A program made the translations under genes and the position numbers. Source: Sterolibacterium sp. (GTDB lineage Bacteria; Pseudomonadota; Gammaproteobacteria; Burkholderiales; Rhodocyclaceae). From it: a DNA stretch of 64,000 nt. The DNA lies in assembly GCA_028713555.1 (NCBI GenBank), contig JAQTOA010000002.1, forward strand, positions 1-64,000. Reading direction: 5' to 3'. Within the stretch, counting starts at the first letter, position 1, and every line of letters starts with the position of its first letter. Under the pieces are notes generated by a model. It was given only the letters and a program-made list of their open reading frames with translations, had not been told where the DNA came from and made no database searches. This document shows positions 1-10,256 of the stretch, one piece after another.

Positions 1-502
1 CCACCTTTTGGTTGATCCACGCAAATTCGTCAACAAACTCGCCTGACGGACCATGGTAGTAGCGCCGCGTCTCGTCGTTGAACGTCCCCTTGATGTTCTG
101 TGCGGCCACCGGACTGCCCGGCATGGCTTTGCTGCCGCTGCCGTATTTGGTGTCGTACCACGCTTGGGCCGAAACACGGAAGCCGATCCGGTTCTGGTAC
201 TTGAAATCGAATTCGCCAAACCAGTCGAGCCGGTTGGTGATCATCTCGTTCTTGTCGTATAGATAGTCGCTTTCGTCCTGGACGCCGATGTTGTTGGCCA
301 GCCCGGGATCCCTGGCCTTCGCACGCCACGCCGTGTTGTAGCGAATAATGTTGTCCAGCGACATCACGATGTCGGGGTTACCCGACTCAATGTTGAAGGC
401 CGATGCGCTGCCAATGCATCCCAACAGCCCCAGCAACGCTACCACCACCGGCGCAACGCGAAGTGCACCGGGAGCTCCCTGCTCCCTCTTCCCGAATTTC
501 AT
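1..502 (-). CDS. DUF1302-family outer-membrane-like protein, N-terminal part (3' end beyond window)
   Basis: Minus-strand reading from ATG at 502: MKFGKREQGAPGALRVAPVVVALLGLLGCIGSASAFNIESGNPDIVMSLDNIIRYNTAWRAK...; signal peptide then DUF1302-like start; open to the window edge. Confidence 0.7.
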   Translation of the reverse strand, partial: MKFGKREQGAPGALRVAPVVVALLGLLGCIGSASAFNIESGNPDIVMSLDNIIRYNTAWRAKARDPGLANNIGVQDESDYLYDKNEMITNRLDWFGEFDFKYQNRIGFRVSAQAWYDTKYGSGSKAMPGSPVAAQNIKGTFNDETRRYYHGPSGEFVDEFAWINQKV

Positions 503-982
503 CCGATTACTCCTCCTCAAAATGAACCATCATCACATGACGACAGTCTTGCTCCGATAAAAAATTTAATGTTATTAAACCGCTCATACGAACAATAATT
601 CTCCTCGTACATGTGTCACGTTAACATGCAATCCCGCTCAGTTAGAGAAACAGAGCCTATTAATAATTCCACACGCTGTCGTTAAATAGGCCGCTTGGGA
701 CATCGGGTCATCCGCAGATATGGGATATAGGTGTGTGTCCGGGTTTTCGTCCCGTCACTTCATGTGCTCGCTGGCGCTGTTGGCGAACCCCGGCGTATGA
801 CCCGGTCTTGTCCCTGGCGAAGAACTTGATATCTATGCCGCCATTGGGTCCGGCTGCCAAAGTTTCAGTGCGAAAGGTCTTCTCACGAAAATTGGCGGCA
901 ACCAGTACCTTCGCTTCGGGAACTATGGAAGGGGGCCAGGCAACGGGTGCTGCAATAAAACCACAAAATTCCCGTTGTGCTT

Positions 983-1651
983 CTAAGGATGCCGGAGTTG
1001 CCGGTCAAACATCTCGGAAACAAAATCAATCCAGTCATCCCCCTTGAACCTTTCATGTGAGACCTTGGTATCCCCAAAAAGCGGGGTTAGAGCAAGAGGA
1101 GCCGTAACAATACTCATCATGCATAATGCGGCATGGGCCGCATTTGCCCGACGGTCGTAAACTCCCTGTTCAATGAGTTGTTCAAAGATTCGCCGGAGAC
1201 GAACCAACCCCTGTCCCTGAGAACCATATTTTTTCAGGAATTGCTCTTTGACAACGGAGCCGTTTCGTCCGAGCTCCGATGCAGTGAATTCCGAAATCCA
1301 TGGTTTCGCGTAATAGATGTCTACAAGCGACTTGAAAAGTTTGCGGGTAACGGTTCCCGGTGAAGCACCGGTTATTTCTAGCCCATTGAGTTCTTGTTTT
1401 ATCTCTTCGCAACGCCGAGTAATAACTCCAAATAAAAGCCCATCCTTATCGCCGAAATAATAGTAAATCATTGTTCTATTGACCCCGGCTTTGGTGGCTA
1501 TTTTTCCTTCAGTGATATCCGAATAATTATGTTCTCGAATTAGAAGCTCGGTTGCGTCCAGTAGGCTATTAATAACCTGAGCTTTCGGAATACATTTAGG
1601 GCGCCCACGAGGCCGTTGCGGCAACAATGAATCCACAGAAGAATCCATCAC
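983..1651 (-). CDS. TetR/AcrR family transcriptional regulator
   Basis: ORF 222 aa; N-terminal HTH 'ITEGKIATKAGVNRTMIYYYFGDKDGLLFGVI' typical of TetR. Confidence 0.85.
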   Translation of the reverse strand: MMDSSVDSLLPQRPRGRPKCIPKAQVINSLLDATELLIREHNYSDITEGKIATKAGVNRTMIYYYFGDKDGLLFGVITRRCEEIKQELNGLEITGASPGTVTRKLFKSLVDIYYAKPWISEFTASELGRNGSVVKEQFLKKYGSQGQGLVRLRRIFEQLIEQGVYDRRANAAHAALCMMSIVTAPLALTPLFGDTKVSHERFKGDDWIDFVSEMFDRQLRHP

Positions 1652-1709
1652 TTGATTTCCTTGGCTGTATCCACAAAGTTTTGACGCAAATTACTCACCC
1701 ATTATTTTA

Positions 1710-1880
1710 ATTATTGAAGGCCGCTGCGCTGCCCACGCAACCCTGTAGCGCCGCCGCCACCTTCGCAACGCGAAGTATACCGGAAACACCCGGCTCCCTT
1801 TTCCTGGTTTTCGTCCGATTACTTCTCCTAAAATGAACCTCCATCACATAACGACGGTATTGCTACGCCATAAAACTTCA
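1710..1880 (-). pseudogene. Decayed copy of the DUF1302 gene 5' end (leader plus signal peptide)
   Basis: Minus-strand translation TKTRKREPGVSGILRVAKVAAALQGCVGSAAAFN aligns with MKFGKREQGAPGALRVAPVVVALLGLLGCIGSASAFN of the 1-502 gene; start codon is ACG; upstream leader also matches (aaaatgaac..catcaca.gacgac.gt.ttgct). Confidence 0.8.
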
Positions 1881-2075
1881 CCGCTGTCCAGGTAAATCAT
1901 GCTGAATGCCGTGATTCAAGCGGAATTCCGAATGATTCTGGGTAGCGTTGATTTGAACGGCGATTGGCTGCTTGCCGCCCACGGACGGGGCTTGACTCCG
2001 AGTTGCAATTCGAACCGTGTCACCACCCCGCACCGCGTTGTGGTTCATTTTTGACATCTCCTCCTGTTTGCCGGT

Positions 2076-2104
2076 CCTGGTCCTTTATCTTAAGGACTTG
2101 GAAT
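2076..2104. repeat. Left copy of inverted leader repeat (cctggtcctttatcttaaggacttgg)
   Basis: 26 bp identical to the reverse complement of 10230-10255; similarity extends to ~80 bp. Confidence 0.85.
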
Positions 2105-2207
2105 CTCTGTTCCCGGTAAACCGTTCTGCACCAGCGGCGGCAAAATTTACCGTGCCAGCCTCGCTTCACAAGCCGCTGGGTGCTCTACAAGTTATTGCGA
2201 GGCCGAC

Positions 2208-3467
2208 TCACTTCGGCCGGCACACTTCGAAAGCTGCCTGGCGTTCTGCTTGCTGCTGCTGGCGCTCGGCCGGGCTGACGCGCACTACCTCGACGGGCAG
2301 TGTCGCCGCCAGTTGGGACAGCTTGAGCATGCGCACTTCACGCATGGCCTTCCCTGCCACATCCGGCCCTGCCGGCTTGGATAGATCCCAACGCACGCCA
2401 ATGACCCCATCATGCAAACCGCCGGTATCGACCCAATTGTAGATCCCCGGGTCCTTCAGCGAAAGCACAAAGGTAATGGTACCGTCCGCATTTGGCTTGA
2501 CCTGCGTGAGATTCAAGTTGGTGGTGCGATTACTGTAGGGGGTTGAGCGCAGATAATTATCCATCGCCTGAATGTTAAGATGTACAGAATCCAACGGGTC
2601 GAGCGTTATCACCATCGCGTCGTCGTCCTTGAGGCTGAAACGATTGACGGCCACCACACCCCAAGCAAGGGGACGTACATAGACGTCCAGCTGATTGGCT
2701 GGACGTAGCCAGACTCCATTACAAAAATCCAATGACATGGTGACCGACCGGTCTATCTCTTCGGCGGCATGCATGATAATGTCTTCTCGGGAGCGGGTTG
2801 GAGTCGGGCCACCATCCACGCGCTTCACCGTATATTCATTGGGCAACTGATTCTTCCAGTCCGGAATCGAGTCGCGAATAAACAGCAAGTCCGTCCCGGG
2901 CGGCATTTGCAGATGATTTCGGCGGCCATTGGTCGGGGTGGCGTCAACGCTAATCACGAATGAACCATCGTTCGCGAAATCCACATCCTTTGATGAGATA
3001 AATGCCAACGAAGGAAGGGCCCAGATACCCCCCTTCATAATCGCTTCGATGTTCAAGTACAGCGCTGGCTTGTCTTTGTTGCAGCGCCCACGGATTTCGT
3101 AGCGGTAAGCCGTATTGACGGCGATGCTTCGATAAATGCGATCCGGGTTGTCGCCGGCGTAACAGCTGCCGGGGAGGCTGCGCTTGCCGATAGTATAAGG
3201 AAGATTACAGAACCAGATGAGCTTGGGATTCGCGGGGTCGTCGGTGACGGACAACAATATGCCATAAACCATTTCATCTACCGCCCCCGGGATGGTGGCT
3301 TTGCCGTCTGCCGACAGGCCCATCCGCGATGCTTCATAACGCTTGATGGAGGCTTCGCGTGCCGTCTTGATGATCGGATCGTTGCGTAGCTCCAGTGCCA
3401 AGTTTTCAGCTTTTTCTTGATCCGGCGTCAGCAGGATCGACGCGGCATGAAGAGTACTCATTTTCAT
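2208..3467 (-). CDS. DUF1214-domain-like protein
   Basis: 419 aa ORF; C-terminal half (DPLDSVHLNIQAMDNYLRSTPYSNRTTNLNLTQVKPNADGTITFVLSLKDPGIYNWVDTGG) reads like DUF1214. Confidence 0.5.
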   Translation of the reverse strand: MKMSTLHAASILLTPDQEKAENLALELRNDPIIKTAREASIKRYEASRMGLSADGKATIPGAVDEMVYGILLSVTDDPANPKLIWFCNLPYTIGKRSLPGSCYAGDNPDRIYRSIAVNTAYRYEIRGRCNKDKPALYLNIEAIMKGGIWALPSLAFISSKDVDFANDGSFVISVDATPTNGRRNHLQMPPGTDLLFIRDSIPDWKNQLPNEYTVKRVDGGPTPTRSREDIIMHAAEEIDRSVTMSLDFCNGVWLRPANQLDVYVRPLAWGVVAVNRFSLKDDDAMVITLDPLDSVHLNIQAMDNYLRSTPYSNRTTNLNLTQVKPNADGTITFVLSLKDPGIYNWVDTGGLHDGVIGVRWDLSKPAGPDVAGKAMREVRMLKLSQLAATLPVEVVRVSPAERQQQQAERQAAFEVCRPK

Positions 3468-3571
3468 TCTTCTCCAAATATTGTGTTGAAGAACTCCCCT
3501 TGTTGGCCACGGTGAAAAATTATGGGCCCGGGGGGAGCATAAATGGCTAGGGAAACACTATGAGTCACACC

Positions 3572-4744
3572 TCAAAAGCACTGGCCGAAACGCTTGATGT
3601 AGGGACCGAATCTTTCTTTCACCATTTCGGGCGTGATCGAATAATCGGCCGCCGAATACTTATAAACGCCGTGCTTGTGCTGGCGATTTCTCTGCTCCCA
3701 ATCCCGCATCGCTTGTTTGGCCTTCTCGGTCAGCGTTCTTCCTGCGTGAGCATAGACCTTCTCGGCAACAAGTTCCGAGTTCTTTGTCAGCTCGGTATAG
3801 CCAATATCGAGAATCTTCAACTCGGGATGTGCATCGAGCAGTTCCAGGTACTGGTCCGCGCATATGACCATGAATTCGACGATCTGTTGTCCCAGCGCAA
3901 TCGCCCGATCGGCATCGCTATAGGCTTTCTGCATGCAGGCCATCAGTCCCGCCGCCGAGGCAATCCGTTTGCCTGGATCGCGGTGGGTGGCCACCAGCAC
4001 CGCATCGGGGAACACCTGCATGATCAGGTGTTCCCGACCGGAATACTGCGGGTTCTTCAGCAGCCATGGCCGTGCGTCCTCATCGGGGTAGAACTGCCAC
4101 TGCAGATACTTCACGCACTGCTTGAGAAATTCAAGCTGCGGCTTCATGTCCTGCGTCATGAACCACTGCGTAAAACTGGGGGTGCAGGCATGCGTGAGGG
4201 TGTAATTGATGCCGAAGCGCGTATGGTCGAACAGGAAGGTTTCTTCCTCGGGTTCGAAGGTCTCATAGTGGTGGATCGTCTTGGCCTCGGGTGTACGCTC
4301 ATTGAACCAGCGGATGAACTCGTCGGCTTCGCGCACGCGATCGGACGGGTCCTCGATGCGGTAGCCGGTGCGTAGCGAAGGGTTATATTGCTGCCAGAAG
4401 TGCAGGTACTTGAAATCGCCGCTCGCGGCGAGCAATTTGTGCATTTTGGTCGAGCCCGTACGGCCTGCTCCGGTGAGGAAAACGGGACGGACGATTTTTT
4501 GCTCGTTGATTTCCGGATGTTGCTGAAAGTCGCGCTGCATGCGCAGCCGATTGCACAAAACGGTCAGGAGGCGCTGCTCCATGCATCTAGCCCCTTCCTC
4601 GTTGAGCAAGGCTTCGGTGTTGAGCGACCGCAACAGTCTTTCCAGCGCTTCTTCGATGTCTGAATCAATGATGTTGATAGCGGTCAGTTCCCGTGCTTTC
4701 GACATTAACTGCTGAGCGGACGATTTGATTTCAAACGATTCCAT
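3572..4744 (-). CDS. Sulfotransferase family protein
   Basis: 390 aa; 'VRPVFLTGAGRTGSTKMHKLLAASGDFKYLHFWQQYNP' PAPS-binding P-loop-like motif and 'LKNPQYSGREHLIMQVFPDAVLVATHRDP' 3'-phosphate motif. Confidence 0.8.
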   Translation of the reverse strand: MESFEIKSSAQQLMSKARELTAINIIDSDIEEALERLLRSLNTEALLNEEGARCMEQRLLTVLCNRLRMQRDFQQHPEINEQKIVRPVFLTGAGRTGSTKMHKLLAASGDFKYLHFWQQYNPSLRTGYRIEDPSDRVREADEFIRWFNERTPEAKTIHHYETFEPEEETFLFDHTRFGINYTLTHACTPSFTQWFMTQDMKPQLEFLKQCVKYLQWQFYPDEDARPWLLKNPQYSGREHLIMQVFPDAVLVATHRDPGKRIASAAGLMACMQKAYSDADRAIALGQQIVEFMVICADQYLELLDAHPELKILDIGYTELTKNSELVAEKVYAHAGRTLTEKAKQAMRDWEQRNRQHKHGVYKYSAADYSITPEMVKERFGPYIKRFGQCF

Positions 4745-5569
4745 TTGCTGTTTCCTTCAGTCTCTGGTTAAGATGGCTTGGCTAACTGCGCCAGATTGGT
4801 CGGGAGACGCTCAAGCACAAACTGGTCTCTGCGTTTGGTTTGTAACACTAACTATACGACACACGGGCATCCCAAGATTAAGGGGGGCTGGCGAAGCATT
4901 CGCCTTTCCATACTCATTTCACGCCCACCCCCGCTCCTGTGAAGCAACACGGTCGGGCACTTCTTCCTTCATGGTATTTTGAAAATACCGTCTGGAGCGC
5001 GGTGTCTTCCACGGCATTCCGGAACTGATCGTAGCCTATCGACCGCGATCTGCAACTTTCAAGAAACCACCAAGCTATCGAACTCTAGGTCGGTGCAACC
5101 AAGTAATCGATTGACCAGAATGCAGAACCACATCACAGGGGCTGATCCCCCCTCCGTTAACAAGCCGCACGTCACGCATACTATACCAGCACACAGTAAA
5201 CTATAAATTGCAAACCAAAATGACTTTTGTTCCGCTCCTGCATGATCCAAAGTCATGCGGCCGGTTTGTTTGTGAAAGTGTGACCAATGATAGAATGAAA
5301 GCCAATTCTGTCGTATTGTCATTATTTTACGTAGCAGGCAGGTTTTGTATTATGGCTCCCGTTCGCGGTTCGGCAAGTCTTCAGCAATAGATAGCGGAAC
5401 AAGATCATCGGATGGTCAAGCATATCCGCTAGCGGATGCCCGGTTTTAATGCCTTCCGCGCTGCCTGAAATGTCTTGGCAAGGATCGGGCGCATGCGCGG
5501 AAAAGCTGCGCTCGCCCATACTCGCAAATTTTAATGCAAAAAAACCAATTGAATTCTCAGTAAATAGGA

Positions 5570-7045
5570 ATGGACGACATGACAACGCAAAGCAAAACTG
5601 CAAAACCGTGGTTAAACGACGATATTACAGCTGCTAGTATCGATCAGTTTCTTGCCGACCCATGCGAATTCTTCGGTAATTCGCTGACGAATCTCATGAG
5701 CTTGGCGCGAAAACCTCGCGAGCGGCTCCAGCTGGCCAGCCTGAAACGGCGTTTTTCACAGTTTCGTGGCTCATTACCGATGCTGGACAAGCTGGCCGAC
5801 AGCCAGAACATCAACGCCATCGAGCAGCTTGAAGATGTGACGCCGCTGCTGTTCGGCCACTCCGTCTACAAATCCTACCCGCCTTCGCTGCTCGACAAAC
5901 ACCGTTACGACCAGCTCACGGTCTGGCTCAACAAGCTCACGACGATCGACCTTTCCCATGTTGACGTATCGGCATGCCGCAGCATCGATGACTGGATGCT
6001 GACGCTAAAACGTGAAACACCGCTGTTCGTGTGCCATACCTCGGGAACCAGCGGCACCATGTCTTTTCTGCCTTGGGACAGTGCGGAATGTGACAAGTTT
6101 ATTGGGGGATATCCCATCACGCAATTCCAGCACTTCGGACAGGATGGGCCTATAGAAACGCGCCCGGTGAATATCGACTGCATCTACCCCTATTTCCGCA
6201 GTGGCGGAATCTCCCACGCAGTATTGAACGATTTTGTTATAAAGCACATTGCCGGCAGCGAAGAACGCTTCCACGCCGCCTATCCCGGGCGCCTGAGTGC
6301 GGACATGATGTTGCTGGCGTCCAGATACCGTGCGGCGGCGGCCAAGGGGCAGCTTGACCGTCTCCAGATCAGCCCGGAGCTGGCGGCACGACGCGCGGAA
6401 TTTGAAATCCAGCAACGCGACATGCCGCGCCGCGCCGCCGAGTTTTTTGACACCATGCGCACCACGCTGGCCGGACGACGGGTATTCATACAATGTGCTA
6501 ACCCTATGCTGACCAAGCTCGCCGAGGACGGGCTCAAGCAGGGCCTGAAGAAAATATTTGCACCCGATTCGCTAATCGTCACCGGCGGTGGCGGCAAGGG
6601 CACAGTACTGCCGGGAAACTGGCGGGAAATGGTCAAGGAATTCTTCGGTTGCGACAACATCAACAACAACTATGGCATGACGGAAGGGGGAGGGTTCAAC
6701 AGAAGTTGCGAACATGGCAATTATCACATCCTGCCTGGGACGATTCCTTTTATTCTCGATCCGGACACGTTTAAGCCGCTGCCGCGTACCGGCAGAGCCA
6801 CCGGCTGCTATGCCTTTTACGACCTGTTGCCCGACACACACTGGGGCGGCTTCATCACTGGCGACTATCTCACGATGGAGTTTGATGCTCCTTGCGCATG
6901 CGGCCGCAACGCGCCGTATATTGTTGGAGAAGTCAAGCGTCTGAGCGAGGTAAGGAACGTCGAGGGCGAAGAGAAACTCAGCTGCGCCGCGGCCCCGGGG
7001 GCTTATGCCGATGCGCTCGATTACCTGAACGAAGGCACAGCCTGA
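5570..7045 (+). CDS. LuxE-like acyl-protein synthetase / ANL-type adenylating enzyme
   Basis: 491 aa; 'CHTSGTSGTMSFLP', 'VTGGGGKG', 'NNYGMTEGGGF' motifs; upstream of a LuxC-like ORF on the same strand. Confidence 0.7.
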   Translation: MDDMTTQSKTAKPWLNDDITAASIDQFLADPCEFFGNSLTNLMSLARKPRERLQLASLKRRFSQFRGSLPMLDKLADSQNINAIEQLEDVTPLLFGHSVYKSYPPSLLDKHRYDQLTVWLNKLTTIDLSHVDVSACRSIDDWMLTLKRETPLFVCHTSGTSGTMSFLPWDSAECDKFIGGYPITQFQHFGQDGPIETRPVNIDCIYPYFRSGGISHAVLNDFVIKHIAGSEERFHAAYPGRLSADMMLLASRYRAAAAKGQLDRLQISPELAARRAEFEIQQRDMPRRAAEFFDTMRTTLAGRRVFIQCANPMLTKLAEDGLKQGLKKIFAPDSLIVTGGGGKGTVLPGNWREMVKEFFGCDNINNNYGMTEGGGFNRSCEHGNYHILPGTIPFILDPDTFKPLPRTGRATGCYAFYDLLPDTHWGGFITGDYLTMEFDAPCACGRNAPYIVGEVKRLSEVRNVEGEEKLSCAAAPGAYADALDYLNEGTA

Positions 7046-7052
7046 CATTGAA

Positions 7053-8540
7053 ATGGAGAACAAGATGAAACAGTTTAAGGCCGGCATCGTGATTCGTGGT
7101 GAATGGATCCAGGATCATCTGGTCGAGTTTGGCGGGCGCAGCACCGGAATCACGTTTCTGTCGCCCGATCCAAAACAGTATCTGGGACGCCTGCCACTGC
7201 CGACACCGCAGGATATGAGCGACCTCTACAAGCTCAGCTTCGACGACGTCCTGGATTACATCGAACGTTTAGGCAGCCGTCTCAAGCTTTCCGATAATCC
7301 CTACCTGCAGGAAGCATTGGAGGCTTCCTGTCTGACCTCCTCGCTGACTCCGCCGCTGCTGCGTCAGGCGTACGAAACCCTGCCGTATTTGTTTAACCGC
7401 GAGGGAGCACGCGAAATCGCCGATAATACTATCGGCATCGGCCACCTCGAAGGCTGGGTCACCAAGACGCTGAACGATGGACGCAAGGTATCGATCCGCG
7501 CCTTCGGCGCGCGTGCTCTGCACATCATTGCCGGCAACAGCCCCGCCGTTGCGGGAGTAACGATTCTGCGCAACGCCATCACACGCAGCGACGCCATCAT
7601 CAAGAGTCCATCCAACGACCCCTTCACCGCGCTGGCAATCGCCCGCACCATGATCGACATGGATCCGAACCATCCGCTCACGCGCCACCTGTCGGTTGCC
7701 TACTGGAAGGGAGGCGACGAGGCACTGGAGCAAAAACTCTACCAGCCGCGCCATATCGAGAAGATCATCGCCTGGGGCGGTTTTGCTTCGGTCAAGCATG
7801 TCACCAAGTACATCCAACCCGGACTCGAACTGATCTCGCTGGACCCGAAGCGCAGCGTCAGCATCATCGGCCCGGAGGCATTCGCCGACGAAAATACGAT
7901 GCATGAAGTGGCGCTACGGCTGGCTACCGACATCGGCGCCGTAAATCAGGAGGGATGCATTTGTGCCCGCGTGGTCTACGTGCTGTCAGGAACCGACGAA
8001 GCAGGCTTGAAAAATATCAACCGCTTGGCTGACCTCACCTATACCGCCATGATCAATCTGCCGGAGGCGGTATCGACGACTCCCAAGGAGATGGGTCCGG
8101 AGTTGCGTTCGCTGGTCAATACCGCGCGCTTCAACGACGAATGGTTTCACGTTGTCGGCGGCGAGAAGGACGAAGGCGCCATCATCGCCTCGCAATTGCC
8201 GGAACCGGTCGATTTTGCCAGCCAGTTGGCAAACCGCGTCGCCAATCTGGTGCCAGTCGACGACATCGAGGAAGTCTGCGCAGTGGTCGATGCCTACACA
8301 CAAACAGTCGGTGTCTACCCAGAAAGCCTCAAGCACGCCTTGCGCGATCGACTGGCTTTGTACGGCGCCCAGCGTTTCACCTCGCTCGGCTATGCCGCGT
8401 ATCTGACGCTCGCTACGCCGCAGGATGCCATCGAATCGACCCGCGAGTTGTGCAAGTGGGTGGTGTGCGAAGACTGCGATCCCGCCGTCACGCCACCCCT
8501 GTGGGAGGGTGGCGAAATGTTCAAAGGTATCGCTGGGTAG
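7053..8540 (+). CDS. LuxC-like acyl-CoA reductase
   Basis: 495 aa; 'HIIAGNSPAVAGVTILRNAITRSDAIIKSPSNDPFTALAIARTM' and 'QEGCICARVVYV' typical of the LuxC/acyl-CoA reductase family; starts 8 bp after the LuxE-like stop. Confidence 0.75.
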   Translation: MENKMKQFKAGIVIRGEWIQDHLVEFGGRSTGITFLSPDPKQYLGRLPLPTPQDMSDLYKLSFDDVLDYIERLGSRLKLSDNPYLQEALEASCLTSSLTPPLLRQAYETLPYLFNREGAREIADNTIGIGHLEGWVTKTLNDGRKVSIRAFGARALHIIAGNSPAVAGVTILRNAITRSDAIIKSPSNDPFTALAIARTMIDMDPNHPLTRHLSVAYWKGGDEALEQKLYQPRHIEKIIAWGGFASVKHVTKYIQPGLELISLDPKRSVSIIGPEAFADENTMHEVALRLATDIGAVNQEGCICARVVYVLSGTDEAGLKNINRLADLTYTAMINLPEAVSTTPKEMGPELRSLVNTARFNDEWFHVVGGEKDEGAIIASQLPEPVDFASQLANRVANLVPVDDIEEVCAVVDAYTQTVGVYPESLKHALRDRLALYGAQRFTSLGYAAYLTLATPQDAIESTRELCKWVVCEDCDPAVTPPLWEGGEMFKGIAG

Positions 8541-8773
8541 CCCTCCCGGGCGCGGGGAGGTCCAAACCGATCTGTATCGCCGAAGCCTGCCGGTGCCAGC
8601 AACAGCATAGGCCTTGGCATGCCGGCGAACAAAATCAGGCCGCGCATCCCGCCGTCTCACCTCACTCGAAGGGTGAGGACAACGAAGAACCCCGCTTTGC
8701 AGCGAGCGCGCCGTCAATCCGGCACAGAAGCACCCGATGCTCCCGGAGTATTGGGCGGGAGCAATCGCGTTGT

Positions 8774-9958
8774 TTACTGTCGCTGGTACAGGGTCACCAC
8801 GGTAGCGCCCCCCAAGCCCAGGTTGTGCTGCAATGCGACCTTCACGCCTTCCACCTGACGCGGTCCGGCCTGGCCGCGCAATTGCCACACCAGTTCCGTG
8901 CACTGCGCGAGCCCAGTTGCCCCAAGCGGATGTCCTTTGGACAGCAGCCCGCCGGAGGGGTTGGTCACCACCCGTCCTCCATAGGTGTTGTCGCCGTCCA
9001 GGATGAACTTCTCAGCCGTACCTTCGGGAGTCAAACCCAATGCCTCGTAGGTGAGCAGCTCATTGGAGGTAAAGCAGTCATGCAGTTCGACCACCTTGAT
9101 GTCCTCCGGCCCGATGCCGGCCTGCTCATACACCTGTAGCGCGGCATTGCGCGTCATGTCATAGCCAATTACCTTGCGCATGTCGCCTTCGTCAAAGGTG
9201 CTGCTGCTGTCGGTTGTCATTGCCTGTCCGGCAATCGCCACGCTCTGGTCCAAGCCGTGCTTCTTGGCAAATTCTTCCGAGCACAGCACGGCCGCCGCCG
9301 CGCCGCAGGTCGGCGGGCAGCATTGCAGCCGGGTTAGCGGCGCAAAGACCATCGGTGAAGCCAGCACTTCCTCAAGCGTGATCGGCTCGCGGAATACCGA
9401 ATACGGGTTGTTCGCCGCATGCTTACGCGCCTTGACCGAAATACGCGCAAAGGTTTCGGGGCGCGTGCCAAACAACTCCATGTGTTTCCTGCCGCCACCG
9501 CCAAACAGTTGCGCTGCTCCAGGCAACGCCTCGTCCCGGCCCTGCAGTGCGGCCATGGCGTCGTAGATGTGCTGCGATGAGTCGGGACGATCCGCCCATT
9601 TAGCGCCAATCGCGCCGCGCATCATTTGCTCAAATCCCAACGCCAGGGCGCATTCGGCCTCGCCGCTGGCAACCGCCAAGCGCGCCAGATACAGAGCCGA
9701 GGAACCGGTGGCACAGTTGTTATTGACGTTGAAGATCGGGATCCCCGTCACGCCCACACCATACAGTGCCGCCTGCCCGCTGCAGGAATCTCCATACACG
9801 TAGCCGACATAAGCCTGCTGCACCAGTTGGTAGCTGACGCCGGCATCGTCCAGCGCCGCCTTCGCGGCCTTAGCTCCCATCACGGGGTAGGCCTCGCTCG
9901 CGCCGGGTTTCGAGAACGGAATCATGCCGACTCCCGTGACTAAGACTTTACGACTCAT
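8774..9958 (-). CDS. Thiolase family protein (SCP-x/lipid-transfer type)
   Basis: Start taken as MSRKVLVTGVGMIPFSKPG at 9958; 'NVNNNCATGSSALYLARLAVASGEAECALALGFEQM', 'NPSGGLLSKGHPLGATGLAQ'. Confidence 0.85.
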   Translation of the reverse strand: MSRKVLVTGVGMIPFSKPGASEAYPVMGAKAAKAALDDAGVSYQLVQQAYVGYVYGDSCSGQAALYGVGVTGIPIFNVNNNCATGSSALYLARLAVASGEAECALALGFEQMMRGAIGAKWADRPDSSQHIYDAMAALQGRDEALPGAAQLFGGGGRKHMELFGTRPETFARISVKARKHAANNPYSVFREPITLEEVLASPMVFAPLTRLQCCPPTCGAAAAVLCSEEFAKKHGLDQSVAIAGQAMTTDSSSTFDEGDMRKVIGYDMTRNAALQVYEQAGIGPEDIKVVELHDCFTSNELLTYEALGLTPEGTAEKFILDGDNTYGGRVVTNPSGGLLSKGHPLGATGLAQCTELVWQLRGQAGPRQVEGVKVALQHNLGLGGATVVTLYQRQ

Positions 9959-10229
9959 AAAATAACTCCTGATGTTGGAAGGTTGCCGGACGCCATCAAC
10001 GCCGTGCACGCGACGGCCCGCCTAAAAGTCTATCACATCTGCCTGAAGCCATTTCGCCTGCATTGCCCATTCTGACTTGCTCGACGTAAGGATTCGTTCC
10101 CGACAGCCGATGAATCGACGCTCATCATCGAACTGGGGGTATCTGAACAAGTGCACAGACAAATTGCATCGCTCCACTATCATTCCTGGTGGGGATCTAG
10201 TTACAATGGTTTGTCGGGAACAACAATCC

Positions 10230-10256
10230 CCAAGTCCTTAAGATAAAGGACCAGGG
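10230..10256. repeat. Right copy of inverted leader repeat (ccaagtccttaagataaaggaccaggg)
   Basis: Reverse complement of 2076-2102; contains GTCCTT-AAGATA-AAGGAC dyad. Confidence 0.85.

Noticed and set aside
7986-8903. 305-aa minus ORF over luxC-like gene and the following gap
   Set aside because: Arg/Gly-rich, no domain; overlaps the LuxC-like frame.
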